A stretch of 64,000 bases of DNA from Sanguibacter inulinus (GCF_013415325.1 NZ_JACBYE010000001.1:1-64000), one strand, 5' to 3'. Shown: positions 9,024 through 19,274, numbered from the stretch's first letter. Notes: generated by a model from the sequence alone, not told the origin. Numbers and translations are program-made.

Positions 9024-9656
9024 CTACTTCTTGCCGCGCGTCGAGCGGAGGACCGTCGTCCCCTCGGCACCGTCGATCGTGTGTGCCTGGAGGATCTCCG
9101 GCGGGCTCATCTTGAACTTCTTCAGCACCTTGCGCGCGGGCTCGATCTCCGCCTCGACATTGCGCCCCTTGAGGATGATGAGCTCTCCCCCGAGCCGCAG
9201 CAGCGGCAGCGACCAGCGGGCCAGCTTGTCGAGGGCGGCCACAGCCCGTGCCGTCACGACGTCGGCCTCGAAGGCGTCGTGGAACTCTTCGGCTCGTCCA
9301 CGCTTCACCTCGACGTTGGTCAGCCCGAGCGTCTCGGTCATCTCGTTCAGCCAGGTGCAGCGACGCTCCATCGGCTCGATGAGGATCACCTCGGCCTCGG
9401 GGCGCATCGCCGCGATCACGAGCCCCGGCAGACCAGCACCGGAACCGATGTCCACGATCGTGCCGGTCTGCGGGAGGTACTGGACCACAGCCGCGGAGTT
9501 GAGGATGTGGCGGTCCCAGATCCGACCGATCTCTCGCGGTCCGATCAGACCGCGGAGCTCACCCTGGACGCTCAGCTCGTGCGCGAAGCGATCGACCGCA
9601 GGGAAGGCGTCTCCGAAGTACTCGGAGAGCGTCGCCCGCTCGTAGTTCTCGTCCAT
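9024..9656 (-). CDS. rsmG: 16S rRNA (guanine(527)-N(7))-methyltransferase
   Basis: A 210-residue SAM-dependent methyltransferase (GidB family) that methylates G527 of 16S rRNA. The SAM-binding motif is VDIGSGAGLPGLV (68-80), followed by IEPMERRCTWLNE. Later landmarks are VVTARAVAALDKLARW and the lysine-rich GGELIILKGRN. The ATG at 9656 gives the usual length and follows GAGAAGACG. An upstream ATG at 9725 would add 23 residues with no family support. Loss of RsmG is known to give low-level streptomycin resistance. It lies in the jag-yidC-rnpA-rpmH minus-strand run. Confidence 0.95.
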   Translation of the reverse strand: MDENYERATLSEYFGDAFPAVDRFAHELSVQGELRGLIGPREIGRIWDRHILNSAAVVQYLPQTGTIVDIGSGAGLPGLVIAAMRPEAEVILIEPMERRCTWLNEMTETLGLTNVEVKRGRAEEFHDAFEADVVTARAVAALDKLARWSLPLLRLGGELIILKGRNVEAEIEPARKVLKKFKMSPPEILQAHTIDGAEGTTVLRSTRGKK

Positions 9657-9784
9657 CGTCTTCTCGTCCGTCCTGTGGCGCTCGGTCCGCGGGCGCCGTC
9701 CGGCCGCCTCGCAGAGAGACTTCACATCTCAGGCAGTCACCCGAGATGTGGAGTCTGTCGTTCTGTGTGGTCGATACCGGGGAG

Positions 9785-10318
9785 CTACTGCTGCTGCTCG
9801 GCCGGTCCGACCTCGATGTACCGCTGCGGCTCGATGCCGTACGACTCGCTGACCAAGCCAGCCGCAGTCACCACGTCGTGGACGACCTTGCGCTCGAAGG
9901 CGTTCATCGGGTCGAGCGCAACCTTCTCACCCGACGCCTTCACCTGCTCGATCGTCGTGTCGGCGAGGATCGTGAGCTCAGCGCGACGCTCCGCCCGGTA
10001 CCCGGCGACGTCGAGCATCAGCCGGCTCCGCTCCCCAGTCTTGGTCTGGACCGCGAGGCGGGTGAGCTCCTGCAGAGAGTCGAGCACTTCCCCGTTGCGG
10101 CCGACCAGGTGCCTCAGCGACTCCTGGTCGTCGGCGACGACCTCGACAGCAGCACGGCCGTGGTCGACGTCTATGTCGATGTCACCGTCGAGGTCCGCGA
10201 TGTCCAACAGCTCTTCGAGGTAGTCGGCAGCGACCTCGCCCTCTTCTTCGAGGAGCGTCGTCTTCGTGCGAACCTCAGGTTCGACAGCGGGTGTCTCTGC
10301 AGTCACGGGATTCTCCAT
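9785..10318 (-). CDS. jag: R3H/KH-domain RNA-binding protein Jag (KhpB)
   Basis: A 177-residue protein with an acidic N-terminal leader (EEEGEVAADYLEELLDI), a KH-like domain (about 45-105, HLVGRNGEVLDSLQ) and a C-terminal R3H domain (about 110-165, MNAFERKVVHDVV with its Arg and His). The family binds RNA and affects cell division and wall synthesis in Gram-positives, often with KhpA. It follows yidC by about 50 bp in the conserved order. The ATG at 10318 is the first start. Confidence 0.93.
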   Translation of the reverse strand: MENPVTAETPAVEPEVRTKTTLLEEEGEVAADYLEELLDIADLDGDIDIDVDHGRAAVEVVADDQESLRHLVGRNGEVLDSLQELTRLAVQTKTGERSRLMLDVAGYRAERRAELTILADTTIEQVKASGEKVALDPMNAFERKVVHDVVTAAGLVSESYGIEPQRYIEVGPAEQQQ

Positions 10319-10370
10319 TCACGTCCGAGGGCCTGTCCGTCGGGGACAGGGACAGTCTGCTGCAGCGCGG

Positions 10371-11456
10371 TCAGCGCTTCTTGCGCTTCTTGCTCTGCGG
10401 CTGCTGACGCTGTGTGCTGGCGGGCTTGGTGGTCACCTCGGGTGACACCACCTCAGGCGCTGTCGCCGAGGCCTCCGCACCCGCTGCAGCGGACGTGACG
10501 TCCTGCGTCGCCGTGACAGGACGCGCCTTCTGACGGTCCTTGCGCTTGGGCTGCTGGCGCTGTCCACGCGGCTGCTCGATGACCGTGGGCTTGTCTTCCT
10601 CGATCACGATGCCCTTGCGGGCGGCCTTGCGTGCCTTGCGCTCGTTGAGCATGCGCTCGGCCTCGGAACCCGGGGCGGGCATCTTGCGAATCGTGTAGAA
10701 CTGCTGGCCCATCGACCACAGGTTGGTGGTCGTCCAGTAGATGAGGACACCGACCGGGAAGTTCACGCCCGAGACGCCCATGATCACCGGGAGCATGTAG
10801 AGCATGATCTTCTGCGTCTGCATCATCGGGCCCTCGAGGGCCGCCTTCGGCATGTTCTTCATCGTCAGCTGACGCTGCGTGAGGAACTGCGTCGCCGCCA
10901 TCGCGACGATGAGGATCCCGGCGACCACCTTGGTGTTCACCGTCGTGGGGTCGTGCAAGAACGTGAAGGACAGCGGGGCGCCGAACAGGGCGGAGGACTC
11001 CGCAGCCTTGGCGACGGCCTGGTCGATCGGGCCGATCGCGTCCTTGGACCCGTCGGCGATGCCGGCGAGGCTGTTGAGGACGCGGAACAGCGCGAAGAAC
11101 ACGGGCGCCTGGAGCAGCACGGGCAGGCAGGACGCGAAGGGGTTGGTGCCGTGCTTCTTGTACAGCGCCATGGTCTCGCGGCTCATGGCCTCGCGGGACG
11201 CCGGGTCCTTCTTGTTCTTGTACTTCTTCTGGATCGCCTGGAGCTCAGGCTGCACCATCTGCATGCCGCGCGAGGCACGGATCTGCTTGAAGAACAGCGG
11301 GATCATGATCGTCCTGATGACGATGACCAGACCCACGATCGACAGGATCCAGGCCACGCCCGCGCCGTCGGGGAGCCCGACGAAGACGAAGAGCTTGTGG
11401 CACAGGAACATGATCCAGGCGACAACCCACTCGAGGGGGTAGAGGATCTGCATCAT
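10371..11456 (-). CDS. yidC: membrane protein insertase YidC/Oxa1
   Basis: A 361-residue polytopic membrane protein that inserts and folds proteins in the cytoplasmic membrane, alone or with SecYEG. It has an N-terminal anchor (YPLEWVVAWIMFLCHKLFVF) and a second segment near SIVGLVIVIRTIMIPLFF, whose Arg is the conserved groove residue. A cytoplasmic loop follows (QPELQAIQKKYKNKKDP), then three more helices and a Lys/Arg-rich tail ending KSKKRKKR. The start is the double ATG at 11456/11453 behind GAGCGGGTGG, since the longer frame adds an unlikely hydrophilic leader. It belongs to the jag-yidC-yidD-rnpA-rpmH run. Confidence 0.94.
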   Translation of the reverse strand: MMQILYPLEWVVAWIMFLCHKLFVFVGLPDGAGVAWILSIVGLVIVIRTIMIPLFFKQIRASRGMQMVQPELQAIQKKYKNKKDPASREAMSRETMALYKKHGTNPFASCLPVLLQAPVFFALFRVLNSLAGIADGSKDAIGPIDQAVAKAAESSALFGAPLSFTFLHDPTTVNTKVVAGILIVAMAATQFLTQRQLTMKNMPKAALEGPMMQTQKIMLYMLPVIMGVSGVNFPVGVLIYWTTTNLWSMGQQFYTIRKMPAPGSEAERMLNERKARKAARKGIVIEEDKPTVIEQPRGQRQQPKRKDRQKARPVTATQDVTSAAAGAEASATAPEVVSPEVTTKPASTQRQQPQSKKRKKR

Positions 11457-11579
11457 GCCACCCGCTCGTTCGAGCAGCGGATCGTCGTGAACTCCATGGC
11501 TGTGGCTCCTAGTGGACAAGCGTCGTGCATGAGTCGTCGGCAGGATCGGCGACGAAGATCTGTGGCGGCCGGTGACCTG

Positions 11580-11891
11580 TCAGTGGTCATGGACCGCACC
11601 GGGCCCTGTACCTGGAACGTCGTCGACGCCCCCGGAGTTCCACGGGTTGCACCGCAGGACCCTCCACACGGCCAGACGAGTACCGCGGATCGCACCGTGC
11701 TTCTCGAGCGCGATCACCGCGTAGCTCGAGCAGGACGGGTAGAAGCGGCACCTGGGCGGCGACAGCGGAGAGATGAAACGCTGGTACAGACCGACGGCCC
11801 CGAGCAGGAGCCGGGCGAGAGGACCGCGGCGTCGCGGTCCTGCCGCCGGCGGCTCGACCGCGGGGTGGTCCGGTCGCTCTGCGGAGGTCAC
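11580..11891 (-). CDS. yidD: membrane protein insertion efficiency factor YidD
   Basis: A 103-residue protein with the conserved core [20 protein letters not shown] and the following [12 protein letters not shown] and LRCNPW motifs. The family is a small membrane-associated factor assisting YidC-dependent insertion. The ATG overlaps the rnpA stop by 4 bp, so translation is coupled. The N-terminal 25 residues are Pro/Arg-rich and variable. Confidence 0.95.
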   Translation of the reverse strand: MTSAERPDHPAVEPPAAGPRRRGPLARLLLGAVGLYQRFISPLSPPRCRFYPSCSSYAVIALEKHGAIRGTRLAVWRVLRCNPWNSGGVDDVPGTGPGAVHDH

Positions 11892-12247
11892 GAGGACGCT
11901 CTGGTCAGCCTCGACAGAGACCTGCCGAGGCAGGCGTCGAGGTCTGTGCCGAGCCTGGCGAAGTCAGCGTCGGCCGATGCCGGCAGAGCTCGCACCACGA
12001 CCAGGCTGCCGGGAGGGAGCGTCGACATGCGCGTCGCCACCAGCGCCCGCAGGCGACGCTTCACCCTGTTGCGGACGACGGCGTTCCCCACGGCCTTAGA
12101 TACAACAAAACCGACCGACGGCGCGTCGCTGCCTGCGCCCGAGGGCGAGACGTGGACGACCATGGTCGATTTTCCTGTGCGCACACCGCCGCGCACCGCC
12201 CGGCTGAAGTCGCCGGGACGGCGCATGCGATGCGCCGCGGGAAGCAC
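11888..12247 (-). CDS. rnpA: ribonuclease P protein component
   Basis: A 119-residue basic protein that assists the RNase P RNA in 5' maturation of tRNAs. It contains the family signature [21 protein letters not shown]. The GTG at 12247 gives the typical MRRPGDF-containing N-terminus a few residues in; the in-frame ATG 7 codons later is an alternative start. It lies just downstream of rpmH, as is nearly universal. Confidence 0.95.
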   Translation of the reverse strand: MLPAAHRMRRPGDFSRAVRGGVRTGKSTMVVHVSPSGAGSDAPSVGFVVSKAVGNAVVRNRVKRRLRALVATRMSTLPPGSLVVVRALPASADADFARLGTDLDACLGRSLSRLTRASS

Positions 12248-12252
12248 CGAGC

Positions 12253-12390
12253 TCAGGCAGAGAGCTCGGAACGGCCCTTGCGGCGACGAGCTGCGAGGAT
12301 CGCGCGACCCGCACGGGTGCGCATGCGCAGCCGGAAGCCGTGGGTCTTCGCACGACGCCGGTTGTTCGGCTGGAAGGTCCGCTTGGTCAC
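12253..12390 (-). CDS. rpmH: 50S ribosomal protein L34
   Basis: A 45-residue, extremely basic ribosomal protein with the L34 signature [20 protein letters not shown] and a C-terminal [11 protein letters not shown]. It starts with GTG at 12390, giving [10 protein letters not shown]. It is divergent from dnaA across a 515-bp gap that carries DnaA boxes. Confidence 0.97.
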   Translation of the reverse strand: MTKRTFQPNNRRRAKTHGFRLRMRTRAGRAILAARRRKGRSELSA

Positions 12391-12905
12391 GAGGTACTCC
12401 AAAACACGTTGGGGAAGCGCATCCTCGGTGGACACGCGGAACGCCACTTCGGATGTCGTGCATGACGTCCCCGGAAGGATCTGGGGGCATGCGGAAGCGA
12501 CGGAACTGGCTGTCAAACGGTACGTGGTCCGGCTACCACAGGTCAAACCCGCGGGTGGGCAGCCGGCTGGGCGCGTCGCAGCGACGCTCCGTCCGGGTGC
12601 GGCAGAGGTCCCGGTGCACCGGATCGTCCACAGGTGTGGACGGGCTGCGTCCACCTGTGGAAGCTCGTCAGCTCCTGTGCGACCGGGGCGCGCCGGGAGC
12701 GGGTCATCCACAGGCTGGACCCCCGGGATACCAACGTCTCGAACAACCGTACCGATAACCCACAGGCTGTGGAAAACTATGTGGACAGCGCCTGGGCATG
12801 CGAGACTGCTGATCCAGTTCTCCACCGGCGGGACGCCTCTGCAGAGCTCGGCACTCGGGAAGACGACACTCCTCCCCGGGACATCGTGACCAACAGGAAG
12901 ACCAC
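12391..12905. promoter_or_regulatory. rpmH-dnaA divergent control region with DnaA boxes
   Basis: The gap holds no gene. DnaA-box-like nonamers lie at 12624-12632 (TCGTCCACA), 12635-12643 (reverse, CCGTCCACA), 12704-12712 (TCATCCACA) and 12780-12788 (reverse, CTGTCCACA), with looser matches nearby. The boxes are placed to autoregulate dnaA and may be part of the origin. Separate promoters for rpmH and dnaA are expected but not clearly resolvable. Confidence 0.75.
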
Positions 12906-14369
12906 GTGGCGACCACAGACGACAACATCAGCGGCATCTGGAAGCAGGCCATCGCCGAGCTCGAGGCGAGCCCCGACATCACGCCTCGCCAGCTGGCCTT
13001 CGTCAAGCTCGCCAAGCCGCTCGGTCTCTTCGACGGCACCGTGATCATCGCCGTCGCGAACGACCACACCCGTGACTTCCTCGAGACCAGGGTCCGGGCC
13101 GAGGTCGTCCAGGCCCTCTCCAACGCACTCGGTCGCGACGCCCGGTTCGCGATCACCGTGGACCCCGAGCTCGGCTTCGACGACGAGTCGCCGACCACCT
13201 CCCCCACGACCGAGGCCCCCGCGCCGGCTCCGGTGCGCCACGCACCCCCGGCCCAGGCCGACATCGCGGAGATCTCCCGCCGCCGTGCCTCCATGTCGTC
13301 AGGGTCGAGCGCGAGCGGCTCCAGCTCTGTCGAACCAGCGCTCCTCAACCCGAAGTACCTCTTCGAGACCTTCGTCATCGGCTCGTCCAACAGGTTCGCC
13401 CATGCTGCGGCGGTCGCCGTGGCCGAGGCACCGGCCAAGGCCTACAACCCGCTGTTCATCTACGGCGACTCAGGTCTGGGCAAGACGCACCTGCTGCACG
13501 CGATCGGCCACTACGCCTACAACCTCTACCCCGGGGTCCGCGTCAAGTACGTCAACTCCGAGGAGTTCACGAACGACTTCATCAACTCGATCCGTGACGA
13601 GAAGGCCGGGGCGTTCCAGCGCCGCTACCGCGAGGTCGACTTCCTGCTCATCGACGACATCCAGTTCCTCCAGGGCAAAGAGCAGACGATGGAGGAGTTC
13701 TTCCACACCTTCAACACGCTGCACAACGCCAACAAGCAGGTGGTCATCACCTCCGACCTGCCGCCCAAGCAGCTCAACGGATTCGAGGACCGTCTGCGGT
13801 CTCGCTTCGAGTGGGGCCTCATCACCGACGTCCAGCCGCCCGACCTCGAGACCCGTATCGCGATCTTGCGCAAGAAGGCCAGCGGCGAGCGACTCGCCGC
13901 CCCGGACGACGTGCTCGAGTACATCGCCTCGAAGATCTCGTCGAACATCCGCGAGCTCGAGGGCGCGCTCATCCGCGTGACGGCCTTCGCGAACCTCAAC
14001 CGTCAGCAGGTCGACCTCGCCCTCGCCGAGATCGTCCTCAAGGACCTCATCACCGACGACGACGCCTCGCAGATCACCGCGGGCAGCGTCATCGCGCAGA
14101 CTGCGGCGTACTTCGGTCTCACCATCGACGACCTCTGCGGCAGCTCGAGGTCACGGGTCCTCGTGACGGCACGCCAGATCGCCATGTACCTGTGCCGTGA
14201 GCTGACCGACCTCTCCCTGCCGAAGATCGGCCAGCAGTTCGGCGGCCGCGACCACACCACGGTGATGCACGCCAACCGCAAGATCACCGAGCAGATGGCG
14301 GAGCGCCGGTCGACGTTCAACCAGGTCACCGAGCTCACGAGCCGCATCAAGCAGCAGCACAGGGGCTGA
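12906..14369 (+). CDS. dnaA: chromosomal replication initiator protein DnaA
   Basis: A 487-residue AAA+ initiator that binds DnaA boxes and melts the origin. Domain I spans about 1-85. A variable Pro/Ser-rich linker follows (about 90-145). The AAA+ core has Walker A GDSGLGKT (187-194) and Walker [10 protein letters not shown]. Domain IV carries the signature [27 protein letters not shown], which contacts the box. The GTG start is preceded by GGAAG. It is flanked by DnaA-box clusters on both sides. Confidence 0.98.
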   Translation: MATTDDNISGIWKQAIAELEASPDITPRQLAFVKLAKPLGLFDGTVIIAVANDHTRDFLETRVRAEVVQALSNALGRDARFAITVDPELGFDDESPTTSPTTEAPAPAPVRHAPPAQADIAEISRRRASMSSGSSASGSSSVEPALLNPKYLFETFVIGSSNRFAHAAAVAVAEAPAKAYNPLFIYGDSGLGKTHLLHAIGHYAYNLYPGVRVKYVNSEEFTNDFINSIRDEKAGAFQRRYREVDFLLIDDIQFLQGKEQTMEEFFHTFNTLHNANKQVVITSDLPPKQLNGFEDRLRSRFEWGLITDVQPPDLETRIAILRKKASGERLAAPDDVLEYIASKISSNIRELEGALIRVTAFANLNRQQVDLALAEIVLKDLITDDDASQITAGSVIAQTAAYFGLTIDDLCGSSRSRVLVTARQIAMYLCRELTDLSLPKIGQQFGGRDHTTVMHANRKITEQMAERRSTFNQVTELTSRIKQQHRG

Positions 14370-15038
14370 GTGGTCCGTCGTCCGCAGGTGGACGAGAGGT
14401 GTCCGGCAGGGGGCCGTGGGACGAATGTTCACAGCTGTGGACAGCCCTGTGGATAGCGGTGGACGACGCCCTTGGTTCTTGTGGACGGGAACGCCGTTCA
14501 CGGTGGACGGCCTGTGGTCGAAGAGTTGTTGTCCACAGACCGCCTTGGTCGTCCACAGTTCAGCAACAGCTGCGCGCACAGGCAGAAAACGGCTCTGACC
14601 TGCGAGGACGCATCATCCGCACAGAATTCACAAGGGCTACTACGACTACGACTCCTCTCTCAAAGGTCAAGCGACTCACCTTCATCACCCGGTGGCGAGA
14701 AGTCCGAGATGCCAGGCATGAGCCTGTGCAGACCGCGGCTCCTGACACGCCTGACGCCTCCGGTGAACACCGATCACCGATGACAGGAATCTCTTCAGCA
14801 CCTCGGTCGCCAGTGCTGCGCGTCCTCGCGTAAGGTTCAACCACGCGAGGGGGCTCGGTCAGACGGCTGACCCTCGACCGACCACCTCCGGGAGATCGCT
14901 CGGGCCTGCGCGCCCTGGACCTCCCGCGTCGAGAGTCTGCGCGCACGAGAAGAGCTGTTCACGAGAAGATCAACGGACGTCAGGGCCCTCCTGGACGGAC
15001 ACAAGACCCGCCCAGAGGCAGGTCGAGGAAGGTGTGGG
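14370..15038. other. oriC: replication origin (oriC), dnaA-dnaN intergenic region
   Basis: A 669-bp gene-free stretch carries at least five DnaA boxes within 122 bp: 14436-14444 (reverse CTGTCCACA), 14448-14456 (reverse CTATCCACA), 14480-14488 (reverse CCGTCCACA), 14529-14537 (perfect TTGTCCACA) and 14549-14557 (TCGTCCACA). Looser matches lie at about 14458 and 14502. The dnaA-dnaN gap is the usual oriC site in actinobacteria. Downstream, a less GC-rich stretch (about 14610-14700) with a CTACTACGACTACGACT run could be the unwinding element. The dnaN promoter must lie in the right half. Confidence 0.9.
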
Positions 15039-16169
15039 ATGAAGTTCCGGGTTGAGCGCGACGTTCTTGCCGAGGCAGTGACCTGGACGGCTCGTACCCT
15101 GCCGACCAGGCCCCCAGCACCTGTCCTCGCCGGTGTGCGCATCGAGGCGTCGGCCGACGGGACGCTCGGGCTCTCGAGCTTCGACTACGAGGTCTCTGCC
15201 CGGTCCGAGATCCCCGCAGAGGTCACCGAGCCCGGCGTCATCCTCGTCTCGGGCCGCCTGCTCGCCGAGATCTCCCGCGCCCTGCCGGCCAAGCCTGTCG
15301 ACTTCTCGGTCGAGGGCACCAAGGTCACCGTCGTCTGCGGTGCGAGCCGCTTCACGCTCCTCACGATGCCCGTCGAGGACTACCCGGCCCTGCCCTCCAT
15401 GCCCGAGATCAGCGGCACCGTCCACGGCGACGAGCTCACCGCCGCGGTCGCCCAGGTGACCGTCGCCGCCAGCCGTGACGACACGCTCCCGCTGCTCACC
15501 GGCGTCCGCGTCGAGATCGAGGGCGAGCGCATCACCATGCTCGCGACAGACCGCTACAGGCTCGCGCTGCGCGAGATGACGTGGAAGCCCGCCTCGCCGG
15601 ACATCTCGACGGTCGCGCTCGTCCGTGCCCGCACGCTGTCGGACGTCGCCAAGTCGCTCGGCGGCTCGGGCGAGGTCAACGTCGCGCTCTCGACGGGGAC
15701 CGGCGTCGACCTGGTCGGCTTCGAGGCCGGCGGACGCCACACCACATCGCTCCTCGTCGACGGCGACTACCCCCACGTGCGTCGCCTGTTCCCCGACGAG
15801 ACCCCGATCCACGCCGTCGTGCCGACCCAGCCGCTCATCGACGCCGCGAAGCGTGTGGCCCTCGTCGCCGAGCGCAACACGCCGATCCGCATGAGCTTCT
15901 CCGAGGGCCAGGTCGTCCTCGACGCCGGCCAGGGTGACGACGCGCAGGCCTCCGAGGCTCTCGAGGCCGTGCTGGTCGGTGACGACATCTCGGTCGCGTT
16001 CAACCCGGCGTTCCTGCTCGACGGGCTCAACGCCCTCGGCACAGACTTCGTGAGGCTCAGCTTCACGCACCCGAACAAGCCGGTCGAGTTCACCGGCCAG
16101 GGATCCCTCGACGGTGAGGACAGCTCGCACTACCGCTACCTGCTGGTACCGATCCGCTTCGCCAGCTGA
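15039..16169 (+). CDS. dnaN: DNA polymerase III beta subunit (sliding clamp)
   Basis: A 376-residue protein forming the ring clamp that tethers DNA polymerase III and many partners to DNA. It shows the three-domain clamp pattern: MKFRVERDVLAEAV at the N-terminus, the internal FTLLTMPVEDYPALP, LLTGVRVE and ATDRYRLA motifs, and the C-terminal LLVPIRFAS that ends nearly all clamps. The ATG follows GGAAGG. It leads the run dnaN-gnd-recF-dciA. Confidence 0.98.
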   Translation: MKFRVERDVLAEAVTWTARTLPTRPPAPVLAGVRIEASADGTLGLSSFDYEVSARSEIPAEVTEPGVILVSGRLLAEISRALPAKPVDFSVEGTKVTVVCGASRFTLLTMPVEDYPALPSMPEISGTVHGDELTAAVAQVTVAASRDDTLPLLTGVRVEIEGERITMLATDRYRLALREMTWKPASPDISTVALVRARTLSDVAKSLGGSGEVNVALSTGTGVDLVGFEAGGRHTTSLLVDGDYPHVRRLFPDETPIHAVVPTQPLIDAAKRVALVAERNTPIRMSFSEGQVVLDAGQGDDAQASEALEAVLVGDDISVAFNPAFLLDGLNALGTDFVRLSFTHPNKPVEFTGQGSLDGEDSSHYRYLLVPIRFAS

Positions 16170-16189
16170 ACGACCCCGAGGAGGGTGAC

Positions 16190-17086
16190 ATGCGCATCGG
16201 ACTTGTCGGACTGGGCAAGATGGGCGCCAACATGCGCACCCGTCTGCGCGCCGGAGGCATCGACGTCGTCGGGTACGACCGCAACCCGGAGGTGACCGAC
16301 GTCGCCTCGCTCGAAGAGCTCGTGGCCTCGCTCCCCGAGGGTGAGCGATTCGTGTGGGTGATGGTCCCGGCAGGGGCGATCACCCAGGGAGTCGTCGATG
16401 ACCTCGCAGGCCTGCTCTCCCCCGGTGACACGGTCATCGAGGGTGGCAACTCGCACTATCTGGACGACGGCAAGCACGCGGCCGCCCTCGCCGAGCACGG
16501 CATCGGCTATCTCGACGTCGGCGTCTCAGGCGGCGTCTGGGGCCTCGAGAACGGCTACGGGCTCATGGTCGGCGGTGATGCCGCTCTCGTCGAGCGCGCT
16601 CTCCCCGTCTTTGACGCCCTGCGTCCCGAGGGTCCCCGCGACGAGGGCTTCGTGCACGCCGGGGCAGTCGGCGCCGGCCACTACGCCAAGATGGTCCACA
16701 ACGGCATCGAGTACGGCCTGATGCAGGCCTACGCCGAGGGCTTCGAGCTGCTCGAGGCGAAGGACATCGTCACCGACGTGCCCGGGACCCTCAAGGCATG
16801 GAGCCGCGGCACCGTCGTGCGGTCCTGGCTGCTCGACCTGCTGGTCAAGGCCCTCGAAGAAGACCCGTCGCTCGAGCAGATCAGCGACTGGGTCGAAGAC
16901 TCGGGCGAGGGTCGCTGGACGGTCGACGAGGCGATCGACTCGGCCGTCCCGCTGCCGGTCATCTCGGCCGCGCTCTTCGCGCGCTTCTCGTCGCGCCAGG
17001 GAGCCTCGCCGGCCATGAAGGCCGTCGCCGCCCTCCGCCACCAGTTCGGTGGTCACAGCGTCAGGCCGTCGGCCCCGGGCGCATGA
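16190..17086 (+). CDS. gnd: 6-phosphogluconate dehydrogenase, decarboxylating (short, GndA-type)
   Basis: A 298-residue enzyme converting 6-phosphogluconate to ribulose 5-phosphate and CO2 in the pentose phosphate pathway. The nucleotide-binding GLGKMGANM lies at residues 7-15. The catalytic region has [23 protein letters not shown] and [15 protein letters not shown] (catalytic Lys and His-Asn). It belongs to the roughly 300-residue class rather than the 470-residue class; that short class is often NAD-dependent, but the cofactor is not proven here. It sits between dnaN and recF, as is typical of actinobacteria, 20 bp after dnaN and 7 bp before recF. Confidence 0.93.
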   Translation: MRIGLVGLGKMGANMRTRLRAGGIDVVGYDRNPEVTDVASLEELVASLPEGERFVWVMVPAGAITQGVVDDLAGLLSPGDTVIEGGNSHYLDDGKHAAALAEHGIGYLDVGVSGGVWGLENGYGLMVGGDAALVERALPVFDALRPEGPRDEGFVHAGAVGAGHYAKMVHNGIEYGLMQAYAEGFELLEAKDIVTDVPGTLKAWSRGTVVRSWLLDLLVKALEEDPSLEQISDWVEDSGEGRWTVDEAIDSAVPLPVISAALFARFSSRQGASPAMKAVAALRHQFGGHSVRPSAPGA

Positions 17087-17093
17087 TCGACTG

Positions 17094-18338
17094 ATGCACG
17101 TCTCCCACCTCTCGCTGCTCGACTTCAGGTCGTACGCCCAGGTCGACGTCGAGCTCGAGCCGGGCGTCACGACCCTCGTCGGGCCGAACGGGCAGGGCAA
17201 GACGAACCTGGTCGAGGCCCTCGGCTACGTCGCCACCCTCGGCAGCCACCGCGTCTCCTCTGACGCGGCGCTGATCCGCGCCGGGGCGTCGCGCGCGGTC
17301 GTCCGCACACGCATCGTGCGGGGCGACCGCGCGAGCGTCGTCGAGATCGAGATCGCGCAGGGGCGTGCCAACCGGGCCCAGCTCAACCGCTCCCCCGTGC
17401 AGCGACCGCGCGACGTCCTCGGCATCGCGCGGACGGTCTTGTTCGCCCCCGAGGACCTCGTGCTGGTCAAGGGGGACCCGGATGCCCGACGCCGGTTCCT
17501 CGACGACCTGACGGTGCTGCTGCTCCCGAGGATGTCGGGGGTGTTCTCGGACTACGACCGCGTGCTCCGCCAGCGCAGCGCGCTGCTCAAGTCCGCCGGT
17601 GCGGCCCGGCGCTCGTCGAACCCGCCGGACCTTCGGACCCTCGACGTGTGGGACGCCAAGCTCGCCCAGGTGGGCGCGCAGATCATCGCCGTCAGGCTGC
17701 AGCTGGTCGCTGCGCTGCGCCCGCACGTCGCTCTCGCCTACGACCAGGTGAGCTCCGGGCAGGGGCACGCCGAGATCGAGTACAGGTCGTCGCTCTCGGC
17801 CGTGCTGAGCGGGGTGGACGACAGGTCGATCTCGGGTCTGGCGGCAGAGCCCGTCCTCGCCCCCGACGCGGGTGCTGGAGCGCCGTCGACCGAGCACCTC
17901 GAGCAGCAGCTCATGGAGGCGCTCACGATCGTGCGTCCGAAAGAGCTCGAGCGCGGGGTCTGCCTCGTCGGCCCTCACCGCGACGACCTGACCCTCACCC
18001 TCGGCGGTCTGCCTGCCAAGGGCTACGCGAGCCACGGAGAGTCGTGGTCCTTCGCCCTCGCGCTGCGGCTCGCCTCGTACCGGCTGCTGACCGACGGACC
18101 TGACCCGGCGTCGGCCGACGCCGCCTTCTGGTTCGCGGACACGGGCCCTGACACCGAGCCGATCCTGGTGCTCGACGACGTGTTCGCCGAGCTCGACTCT
18201 CGTCGTCGTGGGCGTCTTGCCGAGCTCGTCGAGGGTGCCAGCCAGGTGCTCATCACCGCGGCCGTCGGTGAAGACATCCCGGAACGGCTGCACGGGGCGC
18301 GCCTGGCGGTCTCGGGAGGCACGGTGACCCGTGCCTGA
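17094..18338 (+). CDS. recF: DNA replication and repair protein RecF
   Basis: A 414-residue SMC-like ATPase that helps load RecA at single-strand gaps with RecO and RecR. Walker A is GPNGQGKT (30-37), the signature region is near [15 protein letters not shown] and Walker B is [16 protein letters not shown]. The ATG at 17094 gives the usual start with the N-terminal [10 protein letters not shown] motif, 7 bp after gnd. Its 3' end overlaps dciA by 8 bp. Confidence 0.97.
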   Translation: MHVSHLSLLDFRSYAQVDVELEPGVTTLVGPNGQGKTNLVEALGYVATLGSHRVSSDAALIRAGASRAVVRTRIVRGDRASVVEIEIAQGRANRAQLNRSPVQRPRDVLGIARTVLFAPEDLVLVKGDPDARRRFLDDLTVLLLPRMSGVFSDYDRVLRQRSALLKSAGAARRSSNPPDLRTLDVWDAKLAQVGAQIIAVRLQLVAALRPHVALAYDQVSSGQGHAEIEYRSSLSAVLSGVDDRSISGLAAEPVLAPDAGAGAPSTEHLEQQLMEALTIVRPKELERGVCLVGPHRDDLTLTLGGLPAKGYASHGESWSFALALRLASYRLLTDGPDPASADAAFWFADTGPDTEPILVLDDVFAELDSRRRGRLAELVEGASQVLITAAVGEDIPERLHGARLAVSGGTVTRA

Positions 18339-19014
18339 GGTCCCCGGCGACCGCGGCGGGTCACGGGTGTCGGGCGGTGGTCGCGGGCGGCCGGGTGGCG
18401 CGGACGGCCAGAGCACCCCGGAGAGCGAGAGCCCGGAGGACCAGACCAGCACGACCGGGACCGACGACGAGACCGACGGGCCGGTCCTCCCGGACGACCG
18501 GCCGGTCAGCGAGATCATCGAGCTGAAGGCGCCGGGCGACGTCGCCCGCGAGGCCCTCAACCGAGCGCGGGCCGCCGCCAAGGCGAAGGGTCTCTACCCC
18601 GGGGCTCAACGTCGACGGATCCTGGCCGAGCCGCGGCGCAGCGGGCCCGGCAAGGACGGTCGCGACCCGAAGCTGTTCGCCGAGACCCTCTCGGCCTTCC
18701 TGGAGCAGCGTGGCTGGGTCCAGGAGGTCTCGGTCGGCGGTGTCATCGGCCGGTGGCGCGAGGTCGTCGGAGACGACATCGCCGACCACTGCGAGCCCCT
18801 GACCTTCGAGAACGGGATCCTCACGGTGCGGGCGTCGTCGACGGCCTGGGCGACCCAGATCCGCCTGCTCGTGCCCCAGCTCCTCGGCGTCCTCGAGCGC
18901 GAGGTTGGGCAGGACGTCGTGCAGACGATCGCCGTCCAGGGGCCGACAGGTCCAGGGTTCGGAAAGGGTTTTCGCTCGGTCCAGGGCCGCGGCGCGCGCG
19001 ACACCTACGGCTGA
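18331..19014 (+). CDS. DUF721 / DciA-family replicative helicase operator
   Basis: A 227-residue protein whose C-terminal half (about 115-210) matches DUF721: [34 protein letters not shown] and [21 protein letters not shown]. DciA proteins help load or operate the DnaB helicase in bacteria lacking DnaC/DnaI, so the position between recF and gyrB fits. The N-terminal third is a disordered Gly/Glu/Asp-rich leader. The GTG start lies inside the last codons of recF (8-bp overlap). A small hairpin downstream may end the run. Confidence 0.88.
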   Translation: MPEVPGDRGGSRVSGGGRGRPGGADGQSTPESESPEDQTSTTGTDDETDGPVLPDDRPVSEIIELKAPGDVAREALNRARAAAKAKGLYPGAQRRRILAEPRRSGPGKDGRDPKLFAETLSAFLEQRGWVQEVSVGGVIGRWREVVGDDIADHCEPLTFENGILTVRASSTAWATQIRLLVPQLLGVLEREVGQDVVQTIAVQGPTGPGFGKGFRSVQGRGARDTYG

Positions 19015-19028
19015 CGAGACCGCTGTCG

Positions 19029-19044
19029 TCCACCTGAGGGTGGA
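19029..19044 (+). terminator. small hairpin after dciA
   Basis: A 6-bp stem TCCACC/GGTGGA has a 4-nt loop and lies 14 bp after the dciA stop. It is weak, so transcription may read into gyrB. Confidence 0.35.
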
Positions 19045-19125
19045 TCCTCGGGACGACCTGGTCTCGACCTGTGCAGACACCTGTGGAAAAGCGGCGTGAA
19101 TCCCCGCTGATCCGCGTCTTTCCGG

Positions 19126-19166
19126 TAGACTCTGAAGGTCATTCCGCCCGCGTGCTGCAGGCGGAA
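19126..19166 (+). promoter_or_regulatory. gyrB upstream region: -10-like hexamer and leader hairpin
   Basis: The 260-bp gap before gyrB holds a TAGACT -10-like hexamer at 19126-19131 with no clear -35. A leader hairpin follows (TTCCGCC at 19142-19148 with GGCGGAA at 19160-19166). Gyrase genes are commonly controlled by supercoiling, but the mechanism cannot be read here. Confidence 0.4.
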
Positions 19167-19274
19167 AAGAGCAGCGTGACCGCCGTCGCACACCCCTGGC
19201 CCGCTCGGAGTCCGAGCGCGTCGCCGGAGCGAGGACGGATGCGCGCTGCAAGAGGACTAGGAGCACCACCAGCC

